Below are positions 1 to 7,950 of a stretch of 64,000 nt of DNA, piece by piece. Both the position numbers and the translations under genes were made by a program. The notes under the pieces were generated by a model. The model did no database searches. It was not told where the DNA came from and worked only from the letters and a program-made list of their open reading frames with translations. Origin of the DNA: Xanthomonas sp. DAR 80977 (lineage in GTDB: Bacteria; Pseudomonadota; Gammaproteobacteria; Xanthomonadales; Xanthomonadaceae); the NCBI RefSeq assembly GCF_041240605.1, contig NZ_CP162487.1, positions 4,657,001-4,721,000 on the forward strand, given 5' to 3'. Position 1 is the stretch's first letter. Every line of letters begins with the position of its first letter.

Positions 1-87
1 TCCTGCAGTTGCAGTTGCAGTTGCTCCTGCAGTTGCAGTTGCAGCTGCAGCTGCAGTTGCAGTTGCGGCTGCGGCTGCGGCTGCGGC
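1..87. repeat. Hexanucleotide tandem repeat (TGCAGT/TGCGGC)
   Basis: About fourteen 6-bp units run to the window edge, mostly TGCAGT with TGCAGC and TGCGGC variants and two TCC-containing interruptions. A 6-bp period keeps any reading frame, so expansion would lengthen a peptide rather than switch it off. On the minus strand it reads as Ala-Thr/Ala-Ala dipeptides. Confidence 0.85.
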
Positions 88-93
88 AACCAT
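1..93 (-). CDS. Possible N-terminus of a gene running off the left edge
   Basis: Downstream of the radical SAM gene on the same strand an ATG opens a frame that stays open to the window edge. All 31 codons visible encode Met-Val followed by alternating Ala/Thr residues and two Gly, entirely from the hexamer repeat. In many genomes the radical SAM repair protein is followed by a partner protein of the UdgX/TIGR03915 type, so this could be its start; that is inference from family context only. No good ribosome binding site is visible, just a G-rich stretch, so a start further downstream is equally possible. Confidence 0.3.
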   Translation of the reverse strand, partial: MVAAAAAAAATATAAAAATATAGATATATAG

Positions 94-130
94 CGCAGCA
101 GCCCAACCCCCACAACGCCCCCCAATCAAG

Positions 131-1375
131 TCAATCAAACAACCCACCCTGCCGCGGCGCCGGCGCCAACTGCGCCCGCAACCGCTGCGGATCGTCCAAG
201 CGCCGCCGCGGATGATGATCCACCACACTGACGAACGGCAGCACCTTCTTCATCGGCATCCGCAACCGCGCCAGATCCTCCACCCGCAACCGCGCATGCC
301 GCCGCGACAGCAACAAACGCTCCACGTTGCGCGTGCCCAGGCCCGGCACCCGCAACAGCATCTCCCGCGCCGCCGTATTCAGATCCACCGGAAACCGCTC
401 CGGATGGCGCAGCGCCCAGGCCAGCTTCGGATCCACGTCCAGATCGAGCATGCCGCTAGCCGCCTCCGGCGCGATCTCCTCCACCGAGAAATCGTAGAAG
501 CGCAGCAGCCAGTCGGCCTGGTACAGGCGATGCTCGCGCTGCAGCGGCGGCGCCTGCAGCGGCAATTTCGACGACGCATCGGGGATCGGGCTGAACGCGG
601 AGTAGTAGACCCGGCGCAGCCGGTAATTGCCGTAGAGATTGTGGCTGGTGCGCAGGATCGCGCGGTCGTCGGCCGCGTCGGCGCCGACGATCATCTGCGT
701 GCTCTGCCCGGCCGGCGCGAAACGCGGCGGCTTGGCGCTGAGCTTGCGCTCGGCCTTGCGCGCCTCCTTGCTTTCCTCGATGCGCCAGCGCAGCTCGCCC
801 ATCGCCGCGCGGATGCCGCCGACGCTCTTTTCCGGCGCCAGCCGGGTCAGGCCCTGTTCGGTCGGCAGCTCGACGTTGATGCTGAGCCGGTCGGCGTAGC
901 GGCCGGCCGCGGCCAGCAGTTCCGGCGCCGCATCGGGAATGGTCTTGAGATGGATGTAGCCGGCGAAGCGGTGTTCCTCGCGCAACTGCCGCGCCACCTC
1001 CACCAGCTGCTCCATCGTGTAGTCGCTGTTGCGGATGATGCCGCTGGACAGGAACAGGCCCTCGATGTAGTTGCGCTTGTAGAAGTCCAGGGTCAGCTTC
1101 ACCACCTCGGCCGGGGCGAAGCGCGCGCGGCGCACGTTGCTGGACACGCGGTTGACGCAGTACGCGCAATCGAACACGCAGAAGTTGGTCAGCAGGATCT
1201 TCAGCAGCGACACGCAGCGGCCATCCGGCGTGTACGAATGGCAGATGCCCATGCCCTCGGTGCTGCCGATGCCGCCGCTGCGCAGCGAATGGCGCTTGTC
1301 CGCGCCGCTGGAGGCGCAGGAGGCGTCGTATTTGGCCGCGTCGGCGAGCACGGCGAGCTTTTCGAGGGTATTCAC
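131..1375 (-). CDS. Putative DNA modification/repair radical SAM protein
   Basis: The 414-residue protein has the radical SAM cluster motif C66-x3-C70-x2-C73 (FCVFDCAYC), preceded by the family-typical N-terminus MNTLEKLAVLADAAKYDASC. Near the C-terminus (about residues 335-370) is a helix-hairpin-helix-like stretch, DLNTAAREMLLRVPGLGTRN, of the kind that contacts DNA. This combination matches the TIGR03916 family, predicted to act in DNA repair or modification with an adjacent glycosylase-like partner; the reaction is not established. The start is GTG, chosen because it gives the conserved N-terminus; no strong ribosome binding site is seen. Length fits the family. Confident on family, unsure on function. 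Confidence 0.85.
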   Translation of the reverse strand: MNTLEKLAVLADAAKYDASCASSGADKRHSLRSGGIGSTEGMGICHSYTPDGRCVSLLKILLTNFCVFDCAYCVNRVSSNVRRARFAPAEVVKLTLDFYKRNYIEGLFLSSGIIRNSDYTMEQLVEVARQLREEHRFAGYIHLKTIPDAAPELLAAAGRYADRLSINVELPTEQGLTRLAPEKSVGGIRAAMGELRWRIEESKEARKAERKLSAKPPRFAPAGQSTQMIVGADAADDRAILRTSHNLYGNYRLRRVYYSAFSPIPDASSKLPLQAPPLQREHRLYQADWLLRFYDFSVEEIAPEAASGMLDLDVDPKLAWALRHPERFPVDLNTAAREMLLRVPGLGTRNVERLLLSRRHARLRVEDLARLRMPMKKVLPFVSVVDHHPRRRLDDPQRLRAQLAPAPRQGGLFD

Positions 1376-1484
1376 CCGCGGACGATGCCCGCCTGCCGTC
1401 TCAGCCTGTGAGACGGCGATGCGTCTTTTCCTTCACCGCGATGAACCGCTCAGGCGCGCGGCGGCGCGATGCTTGCGGTCGCGC

Positions 1485-2291
1485 TCAGGCCGCGGCGCGC
1501 TGCGCCGCGCCGTCGAAGCGGTACAGGTCCATCGCCAGCAGCCCGGCGTCGATGCCGGCATCGATGCGCTGCGCGCCCAGTCCAGCCTCGCCGGCCGCGC
1601 CCATCGCGAAGTAGATCGGCAGCCAATGCTCGTCGGTGGGATGCGCGCGTTCGGCGAACGGCGCCTGGCGGCGGTAGTCGAGCAGGGCCGGCAGGTCCTC
1701 GCGCCGCAAGGCCTGCTCCACCCAGTCGATGAACGGGCGCACGTAGGGCGCGTCCTTGCCCTCGGCGTAGCGGCCGAAGTCGTGCAGGTTGTGGGTGATG
1801 CTGCCCGAGCCGACCAGCAGCACGCCCTCCTCGCGCAGCGGCGCCAGCGCGCGGCCCATCGCCAGCTGGTGCGCCGGCCCCAGTTCCGGCTGGATCGACA
1901 GCGGCAGCACCGGGATGTCGGCCTGCGGGTACAGCAGCGACAGCGGCACCCACACGCCATGGTCCAGGCCGCGGCGCTCGTCCACGTAGGGCTGCAGGCC
2001 GGCGCGCTCGAGCCGCTCGGCGACCTCGCGCGCCAGCGCCGGCGCGCCCGGCGCCGGGTACTGCATCTCGTGCAGTTCGCGCGGGAAGCCGCCGAAGTCG
2101 TGGATGGTCTGCGGCTGCGCCGCCGCGCCGACCAGCGGCCGCCGCCCCAGCCAGTGCGCCGACGCCACCACGATGGCGCGCGGACGCGGCAGCGCCGCCG
2201 CCAGCTCGGCCAGCCGGGCGCCGACCAGGCCCGGATGCAGCGCGGTCATCGGCGAGCCGTGCGAGATGTACAGCGAGGGCAGACGGGACAT
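1485..2291 (-). CDS. DODA-type extradiol ring-opening dioxygenase
   Basis: This 268-residue protein belongs to the LigB/DODA family of non-haem iron (or zinc) dioxygenases, similar to E. coli YgiD (4,5-DOPA extradiol dioxygenase). The expected metal-binding histidines lie in YISHGSPM near the N-terminus, in SAHWLG around residue 47, and in the GSITHNLHDF stretch in the second half. It is cytoplasmic. A GGAG sits about 10 bases before the ATG. It is transcribed divergently from the LysR regulator across a 177-bp region, the usual arrangement for a regulator and its target. The physiological substrate, presumably a catechol, cannot be read from sequence. Confidence 0.88.
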   Translation of the reverse strand: MSRLPSLYISHGSPMTALHPGLVGARLAELAAALPRPRAIVVASAHWLGRRPLVGAAAQPQTIHDFGGFPRELHEMQYPAPGAPALAREVAERLERAGLQPYVDERRGLDHGVWVPLSLLYPQADIPVLPLSIQPELGPAHQLAMGRALAPLREEGVLLVGSGSITHNLHDFGRYAEGKDAPYVRPFIDWVEQALRREDLPALLDYRRQAPFAERAHPTDEHWLPIYFAMGAAGEAGLGAQRIDAGIDAGLLAMDLYRFDGAAQRAAA

Positions 2292-2422
2292 GACGGGTTT
2301 CTCCAGGAGGACGAGGCGCTGCAGCCGGCGACCGGATGTCGCCGGGCCGGCGACGCCGGCGCGCAGCGGCCGCGCGGCGCGGCCATGGCAGCAGGAACAC
2401 AGGGTATTCCCGACGCAGGGGG

Positions 2423-2453
2423 CGATAAATTACCCTCCGACCGGATATATATT
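2423..2453. promoter_or_regulatory. AT-rich candidate promoter/operator between DODA and LysR genes
   Basis: In an otherwise GC-dominated region this stretch contains GATAAATTA and, 12 bases on, GGATATATATTT. The position, just upstream of the LysR gene and within the divergent promoter region, fits a LysR-type T-N11-A operator overlapping a promoter. No experiment supports it; the AT-richness alone makes it stand out. Confidence 0.35.
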
Positions 2454-2468
2454 TCAGGAACGGCAACA

Positions 2469-3377
2469 ATGGATACGCTGGAGGCGATGCGCGTGTTCGT
2501 CACCGTGATCGACCGCAACGGCTTCAACGCCGCCGCCGACGCGCTGGGCATGTCCACCGCCAGCGTCACCCGGCAGGTGGCCTGGCTGGAGAAGCGGCTG
2601 GGCCTGCGCCTGCTCAACCGCACCACCCGCCGGGTCAGCCCGAGCAGCGTCGGCACTGCCTACTACCAGCGCTGCCAGGTGCTGCTGGCCGAGTTCGACG
2701 ACATGGAGGCGGCGGTCGGCGAACAGGCGCTGACCCCGTCCGGCACGCTGCGGATCAACGCCCCCTTCAGCTTCGGCATCGCCCGGCTGGGGCCGCGCCT
2801 GGCCGGCTACCGCGCGCGCTACCCGCAGGTGGCGCTGGACCTGTCGCTGTCGGACCGGCTGGTGGACATCGTCGAGGAAGGCTACGACATGGCGATCCGC
2901 ATCACCCGCCAGGTGGCGCCGACGCTGATCGCGCGCAGGCTCGGCGAGGCCCAGGTCCACCTGTACGCCGCGCCGGCCTACCTGCAGCGCGCCGGCACAC
3001 CGCGCCTGGCCGCCGACATCGCCGGCCACGAATTCCTGACCTACAGCTACGTGCCGCTGGACGAGATCGCCCTGCACGGCCCCGACGGCGAGACCCGGGT
3101 GCGCGTGCAGGGCGGATTGCGCGCCAACAGCGGCGACGTGCTGCGCGAGGCCGCCATTGCCGGCATGGGCCTGGTCCTGCAACCGGACTTCATCGCCCAG
3201 GAGGCGCTGGAGGACGGCCGCCTGGTGCGCGTGCTGCCCGACCACCAGCTCGCCCCGATCGGCGTCTACGCGGTCTATGCCAGCCGCAGCCACCTGGCGC
3301 CGAAGGTGCGCAGCTTCATCGACTACCTGGTCGAGGTCGGCATCGAGCGCGAGATGCGCGGCGCCGCGGCGTCCTGA
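2469..3377 (+). CDS. LysR family transcriptional regulator
   Basis: The 302-residue protein starts with a winged helix-turn-helix (residues 1-60; FNAAADALGMSTASVTRQVA is the recognition region, then LNRTTRRVSPS), followed by a periplasmic-binding-protein-like effector domain (about 90-295). This is the standard LysR layout and length. It lies between a divergent extradiol dioxygenase gene and a downstream flavodoxin-like gene, so it probably senses an aromatic or quinone-type compound and controls one or both. That role is inferred from position. The AT-rich intergenic stretch upstream is the likely operator. Confidence 0.92.
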   Translation: MDTLEAMRVFVTVIDRNGFNAAADALGMSTASVTRQVAWLEKRLGLRLLNRTTRRVSPSSVGTAYYQRCQVLLAEFDDMEAAVGEQALTPSGTLRINAPFSFGIARLGPRLAGYRARYPQVALDLSLSDRLVDIVEEGYDMAIRITRQVAPTLIARRLGEAQVHLYAAPAYLQRAGTPRLAADIAGHEFLTYSYVPLDEIALHGPDGETRVRVQGGLRANSGDVLREAAIAGMGLVLQPDFIAQEALEDGRLVRVLPDHQLAPIGVYAVYASRSHLAPKVRSFIDYLVEVGIEREMRGAAAS

Positions 3378-3507
3378 TCCGCGCGCGGCCGCTACGCCGC
3401 GGCCACCGGTCGGACACAACATCCTGCGCGTGGCGATGATCGGAGCGGCGGCGCATGCGCACAATGCCCGCGCTTCGCCCCTTCCCCTTCATTCCAGGAG
3501 TTCGCCC

Positions 3508-4077
3508 ATGAGCAAGATCGCGATCGTCTATTTCAGCGGCTACGGCCATACCGTCAAGCAGGCCGAGGCCGTGCACGCCGGCGCCGCCAGCGTCGGCGAG
3601 GCCACGCTGTACCGCATCGACCAGGACGGCAACCTGCCGGACGACGCCTGGGAGGCCATCGGCCAGGCCGATGCGATCGTCTATGGCAGCCCGACCTACA
3701 TGGGCGGCCCGGCCTGGCAGTTCAAGAAGTTCGCCGACGCCAGCTCCAAGCCGTGGTTCACGCAGGCGTGGAAGGACAAGGTCGCCGCCGGCTTCACCAA
3801 CTCGGCCTCGGTCAACGGCGACAAGTTCTCCACCATCGAATACTTCTGGACCCTGTCGCAGCAGCACGGCCAGATCTGGGTCGGCACCGGCCTGCCGCCG
3901 GCCAACACCAAGGCGCACGGCCCGGCCGACGTGAACTGGACCGCCGGCTTCGGCGGCGCGCTGGCGGTCTCGCCGTCGGACGCCTCGCCGGACGAGGCGC
4001 CGCGTGCCGGCGACCTGGAAACCGCGCGCCTGCTCGGCAAGCGCGTGGCCGAATACGCGGCCAAGCTCAAGGGCTGA
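3508..4077 (+). CDS. Flavodoxin-like NAD(P)H:quinone oxidoreductase (WrbA-type)
   Basis: A 189-residue flavodoxin-fold protein. The N-terminal FMN phosphate loop is YFSGYGHTVKQ (residues 8-18), and YGSPTYMGG at about residue 57 is the characteristic WrbA/flavodoxin flavin-contacting loop. Members of this family carry FMN and often reduce quinones by two electrons, avoiding semiquinone radicals. A clear AGGAG lies 8 bases before the ATG. It follows the LysR gene in the same direction, 130 bp downstream, and ends at a strong hairpin. It is shorter on loops than classical WrbA, so flavodoxin family protein is the safe name. Confidence 0.85.
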   Translation: MSKIAIVYFSGYGHTVKQAEAVHAGAASVGEATLYRIDQDGNLPDDAWEAIGQADAIVYGSPTYMGGPAWQFKKFADASSKPWFTQAWKDKVAAGFTNSASVNGDKFSTIEYFWTLSQQHGQIWVGTGLPPANTKAHGPADVNWTAGFGGALAVSPSDASPDEAPRAGDLETARLLGKRVAEYAAKLKG

Positions 4078-4088
4078 GCCGCGTGACT

Positions 4089-4115
4089 GCGTCGCCACCG
4101 CAACGGTGGCGACGC
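4089..4115 (+). terminator. Hairpin terminator after the flavodoxin-like gene
   Basis: A perfect 11-bp stem (GCGTCGCCACC / GGTGGCGACGC) with a 5-base loop starts 11 bases after the stop codon. There is no T-run, as is common in this GC-rich group, so it may need Rho help. Confidence 0.55.
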
Positions 4116-4179
4116 GACCGCCCCGACAGCGGATCGTCGCCCGCGACGCATGCCTGGCCGTACGGCCATGCCGTCTCGG

Positions 4180-4515
4180 TCACGTCCCCTTGCCCGCGTC
4201 GCGGGCAACCGCCAGCTGCCGCTCGCGCATCCACAGGAACAAGGGCAGCGCCAGCGACACGCCGACCGTCAGCAGCGCCACGATCGGTAGCCAACGCCTG
4301 CGCATGCCCAGGCGACGGCCCTCGACCAACACCAGTGCGATCACCGTCATGGCCGCGACCAGCACATCGCACCAGGCGAAAAGCGATGGCGGCGAGGCCA
4401 CGATCTGGCGCAGCAACAAAGGCAAGTCGAGTCCGTAGTGCTGCAGCCAAGGCCAGAAAGCCGCGAGCGGCAACACCGTTCCGACCACGCACAATCCCAG
4501 GTAGAGGCCACGCAT
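4180..4515 (-). CDS. DUF2834-type small membrane protein
   Basis: A 111-residue protein with three hydrophobic segments (about 5-22, 47-66, 77-95) and a short basic C-terminus. Its size and pattern, including the WPWLQHYGLDLP loop after helix 1, match DUF2834, a small inner-membrane family of unknown function. It reads towards the flavodoxin-like gene, convergent with it, and starts just downstream of the second LysR gene on the same strand, so the two may be co-transcribed. No function can be assigned. Confidence 0.7.
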   Translation of the reverse strand: MRGLYLGLCVVGTVLPLAAFWPWLQHYGLDLPLLLRQIVASPPSLFAWCDVLVAAMTVIALVLVEGRRLGMRRRWLPIVALLTVGVSLALPLFLWMRERQLAVARDAGKGT

Positions 4516-4553
4516 CGCGCCGGCTCCTGCAACGAGTCAGCGCGAGCTTAACC

Positions 4554-5453
4554 TCACCCCGGCGCGTTCGCCGCGCGCATGTGGTCGATGAACGCGCGCA
4601 GCTTCGGCGCCAGGTGTTCGCGCGCCGGATAGTAGAGGTAGAAGCCGGCGAAGGGCTGCTGCCAGTCGTCGAGCACGCGCACCAGGCGGCCGGCGGCGAC
4701 GTCGTCGGCGACCACCGATTCGAACCCCTGCGCCAGGCCCATGCCGGCCAGCGCGGCGGCATGGGTCAGGGCGCTGTCGTTGAACACCAGGGTGCCGCTC
4801 ACCTCCACCTCGAAATCGCGGCCGTCGCGGGTGAACTCCCAGGCCATGCGCCGGCCATTGCTCATGCGGTGCACGATGCAGTCGTGGTCGACCAGGTCGG
4901 CCGGGGTCTGCGGCGGCCGATGGCGCCGGAAATAGGCCGGAGCGGCGCAGATCACCTGGCGCTGCATCGGCCCCAGCGGCACCGCGATCATGTCGCGCGC
5001 CAGGCACTCGCCGAGGCGGATGCCGGCGTCGAAGCCCTCGGCCACCACGTCCACCAGGGCCGGATCCACGCACAGCTCCACTTCGATCTGCGGATAGCGC
5101 GCCAGGAACGACGGCAGCCACGGCATCACCAGCTGGTCGGCCACCACCCGCGGCAAGGTGATGCGCAGGCGCCCGGCCGGGCGCTCGCGCACCGTGTCCA
5201 GGTCCAGGAACGCCGCCTCGATCTGCGCCAGGCCCGGCCGTACCCGTTCCAGGAAGCGCGCGCCATGTTCGCTCAGCGCCACCCGCCGCGTGGTCCGGTG
5301 CAGCAGGCGCACACCCAGCTGCGCCTCCAGCGCGCGCACCGTCTGCGACAAGGCCGAGGCCGAGACGCCGAGTTCGTCGGCGGCGCGGGTAAAGCTGGCG
5401 TGGTGGGCGACGCGGGCGAAGGCGACCACGGCAGGGAGGGGACTGGCGGCCAT
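4554..5453 (-). CDS. LysR family transcriptional regulator
   Basis: A 299-residue LysR protein: winged HTH (residues 1-60, HHASFTRAADELGVSASALS) plus effector domain with the usual GMGLAQGFESVVADD motif. The ATG (MAASPLP) was preferred over an upstream in-frame TTG that would add six residues and overlap a palindrome. The gene is divergent from the first aldo/keto reductase gene, about 110 bp away, which is its most likely target; autoregulation is also expected. It shares little beyond family features with the LysR gene 2 kb away. Confidence 0.9.
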   Translation of the reverse strand: MAASPLPAVVAFARVAHHASFTRAADELGVSASALSQTVRALEAQLGVRLLHRTTRRVALSEHGARFLERVRPGLAQIEAAFLDLDTVRERPAGRLRITLPRVVADQLVMPWLPSFLARYPQIEVELCVDPALVDVVAEGFDAGIRLGECLARDMIAVPLGPMQRQVICAAPAYFRRHRPPQTPADLVDHDCIVHRMSNGRRMAWEFTRDGRDFEVEVSGTLVFNDSALTHAAALAGMGLAQGFESVVADDVAAGRLVRVLDDWQQPFAGFYLYYPAREHLAPKLRAFIDHMRAANAPG

Positions 5454-5455
5454 TG

Positions 5456-5470
5456 TGAAGCTCAACTTCA
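5456..5470. promoter_or_regulatory. Palindromic LysR-type operator candidate
   Basis: TGAAG-N5-CTTCA is a perfect inverted repeat immediately upstream of the chosen LysR start, in the divergent promoter region shared with the aldo/keto reductase. An AT-richer stretch (AGTTTATCGTC) lies 25 bases further. A LysR dimer site that represses its own gene would sit here. Short palindromes occur by chance, so this is only a candidate. Confidence 0.35.
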
Positions 5471-5562
5471 AGGAAGATGAAGACTATGCCAGTTTATCGT
5501 CTTGGTCGGGCGGCGCATCCTGCGCCTCCCGCGGTTCCGATCCGCTCGCCAGGAAGCTCCCC

Positions 5563-6645
5563 ATGTCGCTCGACCACTACCGCCTGCTCGGCCGCTCCGG
5601 CCTGCGCGTCAGCCCCATTTCGCTGGGCACGATGACCTTCGGCAACGACTGGGGCTGGGGCGCCGACGCCGCCGAAGCCGGGCGCCTGTTCGCGCGCTAC
5701 GTCGACCATGGCGGCAATTTCATCGACACCGCCAACACCTATACCAACGGCAGTTCCGAGACCCTGCTCGGCAAGTTCGCCGAAGGCCGCCGCGACCGCC
5801 TGGTGATCGCCAGCAAGTACACCCTCAACCCCTTCCCCGGCGACCCCAACGGCGGCGGCAACCACCGCAAGAACCTGCTGCAGTCGGTGGAGGCCAGCCT
5901 GAAGCGGCTGCGTACCGACTACCTGGACCTGCTGTACCTGCACATCTGGGACGACACCACGCCGGTGGAGGAAGTGATGCGCGGCTTCGACGACCTGGTC
6001 CGCGCCGGCAAGATCGTCTACGCCGGCATCTCCGACACGCCGGCCTGGCAGGTGGCGCGGATGCAGACCCTGGCCGACCTGCGCGGCTGGTCGCCGCTGG
6101 TGGCGCTGCAGATCGAATACAGCCTGGCGCAGCGCACGGTCGAAGCCGAGCTGGTGCCGATGGCCGAGGCGCTGGGCCTGGGCGTGCTGGCCTGGTCGCC
6201 GCTGACCATGGGCATCCTGACCGGCAAGTACAGCCGCCAGGACCTGGCCGCGGTGCAGCGCCGCGCCGCCGATGGCCAGGCCAGCGCCGAGCGCGGCGAT
6301 GCCGCGCATGCGCACGAGATGCTGACCGAACGTGCGCTGGACATCGCCGACGTGGTCAAACAGGTCGCCGCGGAGATCGGCCATTCGCCGGCGCAGGTGG
6401 CGCTGGCCTGGCTGCTGCAGCGGCCTGGCGGCGGCGCGATCCCGATCGTCGGCGCACGCACCCTGGCGCAGCTGGACGACAACCTCGGCGCGCTGGAGCT
6501 GCAGCTGGACGCGCAGCAGCTGCAGCGGCTGGACGCGGTCAGCGCGGTGGCGCATCCGTTCCCGCACGCATTCGTGCGCCTGCCGATGCCGCGGCAGCTG
6601 GTGTCCGGCGGCACCCGCCTGCAGCCGCGCTCGCCGGCGCCCTGA
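5563..6645 (+). CDS. Aldo/keto reductase
   Basis: A 360-residue (alpha/beta)8-barrel NADPH-dependent oxidoreductase. Catalytic residues are recognisable: Asp and Tyr in FIDTANTYTNGSSE, Lys in IASKYT and His in LLYLHIWD. The C-terminal GGGAIPIVGARTLAQLDDN loop is the usual NADPH phosphate/adenine contact. Family members reduce aldehydes and ketones in the cytoplasm; the substrate is unknown. It is divergent from a LysR regulator that probably controls it. An AGGAAG ribosome binding site precedes the ATG. Confidence 0.92.
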   Translation: MSLDHYRLLGRSGLRVSPISLGTMTFGNDWGWGADAAEAGRLFARYVDHGGNFIDTANTYTNGSSETLLGKFAEGRRDRLVIASKYTLNPFPGDPNGGGNHRKNLLQSVEASLKRLRTDYLDLLYLHIWDDTTPVEEVMRGFDDLVRAGKIVYAGISDTPAWQVARMQTLADLRGWSPLVALQIEYSLAQRTVEAELVPMAEALGLGVLAWSPLTMGILTGKYSRQDLAAVQRRAADGQASAERGDAAHAHEMLTERALDIADVVKQVAAEIGHSPAQVALAWLLQRPGGGAIPIVGARTLAQLDDNLGALELQLDAQQLQRLDAVSAVAHPFPHAFVRLPMPRQLVSGGTRLQPRSPAP

Positions 6646-6745
6646 ACGCGGCCACCGCCGCGTGGGCGAACGCGGCGCTGACCTTGCGCAAACGTCCGCC
6701 ATGGCATGGTCGGCGTCTGCGCAAGTCGCGGTGCGGCACGGCGCG

Positions 6746-6787
6746 TTTGCAGGATCGGACAAGAATCCTGCGCGATCGCGATAACGC
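6746..6787 (+). promoter_or_regulatory. 42-bp element shared with the AraC gene region, copy 1
   Basis: Begins TTTGCAGGATCGGACAAGA and ends GATCGCGATAACGC. It is 39/42 identical to the element at 59787-59828, and a second box (GCTCGCATCCT) follows at the same distance in both copies. It lies about 107 bp upstream of the second aldo/keto reductase start. The repeated half-site feel (GGATCGGACAAGA, GATCGCGATAA) and its second copy next to an AraC/YqhC-like regulator gene suggest an AraC-type activator site followed by a promoter. This is inference from the alignment of the two copies. Confidence 0.7.
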
Positions 6788-6893
6788 ACCGCGACGTGGC
6801 GCTCGCATCCTCTGCGCCCCGCGCGACGACACGGTCCGCACCGCATCGTTCTCCCGTTTCATCTTCCCCCCACCTCCCACCAGGAGCTTCCCG

Positions 6894-7889
6894 ATGCAAA
6901 CCCGCACCCTCGGCCGCAACGGCCCCCGCGTGTCCGCCCTCGGCCTCGGCTGCATGGGCATGAGCGCGTTCTACGGCGGCCGCAGCGACGATGCCGCCGC
7001 GATCGCGGTGATCCATGCCGCGCTGGACCACGGCGTCACCCTGATCGATACCGCCGACATGTACGGCCCGCACACCAACGAAGTGCTGGTCGGCAAGGCG
7101 CTGGCCGGGCGCCGCGACCAGGCGTTCCTGGCCACCAAGTTCGGGATCAAGCTGGACCCGAACGATCCGGCCGCGCGCGGCATCGACGGCCGCCCCGAGT
7201 ACGTGCAGGCCGCCTGCGAGGCCAGCCTGCAGCGCCTGGGCGTGGACCACATCGACCTGTACTACCAGCACCGGGTCGACCCGACCGTGCCGATCGAGGA
7301 CACCGTCGGCGCGATGGCGCGGCTGGTGGAACAGGGCAAGGTGCGCTTCCTCGGCCTGTCCGAGGCCGCCGCCGCGACCATCCGCCGCGCGCATGCGGTG
7401 CACCCGATCACCGCGCTGCAGAGCGAGTACTCGCTGTGGTCGCGCGACCCGGAGAGCGACGGCGTGTTCGCCACCGTGCGCGAGCTGGGCATCGGCTTCG
7501 TGCCCTACTCGCCGCTGGGCCGCGGCTTCCTGACCGGGGCGATCCGCTCGCCGGAGGACTTCGAGGCCGACGACTACCGCCGCCACTCGCCGCGCTTCCA
7601 GGGCGAGAACTTCGCCCGCAACCTGCAGCTGGTGGAACAGGTGCGCACCCTGGCCCAGGCCAAGGGCGTGACCCCCGGCCAGCTGGCGCTGGCCTGGGTG
7701 CTGGCGCAGGGCGAGGACCTGGTGCCGATCCCGGGCACCAAGCGCCTGGCCTACCTGGAAGAGAACCTGGGCGCGCTGCAGGTGACGCTGAGCGCGGAAG
7801 AACGCGCGCAGATCGAGGCGATCTTCCCGGCCGACGCCGCCGCCGGCACCCGCTACCCGCCGGCGATGATGGCCGCGTTGCAGCGCTGA
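6894..7889 (+). CDS. Aldo/keto reductase (probable AraC-regulon member)
   Basis: A 331-residue aldo/keto reductase of the YajO/AKR13-like type. The N-terminal strand MQTRTLGRNGPRVSALGLGC leads to the catalytic Asp/Tyr in LIDTADMYGPHTNEVLVG, Lys in LATKFGIK and His in LYYQHRVDP; the NADPH-binding loop is VPIPGTKRLAYLEEN. It probably reduces aldehydes with NADPH. An AGGAG sits 8 bases before the ATG. It is not closely related to the neighbouring reductase. The shared element upstream, also found beside a YqhC-like AraC regulator gene at 59 kb, predicts aldehyde- or electrophile-responsive induction, as YqhC does for reductase genes in E. coli. Confidence 0.92.
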   Translation: MQTRTLGRNGPRVSALGLGCMGMSAFYGGRSDDAAAIAVIHAALDHGVTLIDTADMYGPHTNEVLVGKALAGRRDQAFLATKFGIKLDPNDPAARGIDGRPEYVQAACEASLQRLGVDHIDLYYQHRVDPTVPIEDTVGAMARLVEQGKVRFLGLSEAAAATIRRAHAVHPITALQSEYSLWSRDPESDGVFATVRELGIGFVPYSPLGRGFLTGAIRSPEDFEADDYRRHSPRFQGENFARNLQLVEQVRTLAQAKGVTPGQLALAWVLAQGEDLVPIPGTKRLAYLEENLGALQVTLSAEERAQIEAIFPADAAAGTRYPPAMMAALQR

Positions 7890-7950
7890 GCGCTGCCGCG
7901 CGACGGCGGTGCGGCGTGGGCCGATTTGCCCGCGCCGCACCGCCCGTCGC

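Noticed and set aside
1..87. Hexamer repeat as a phase-variation switch
   Set aside because: A 6-bp unit is a multiple of three, so copy changes cannot shift the frame.
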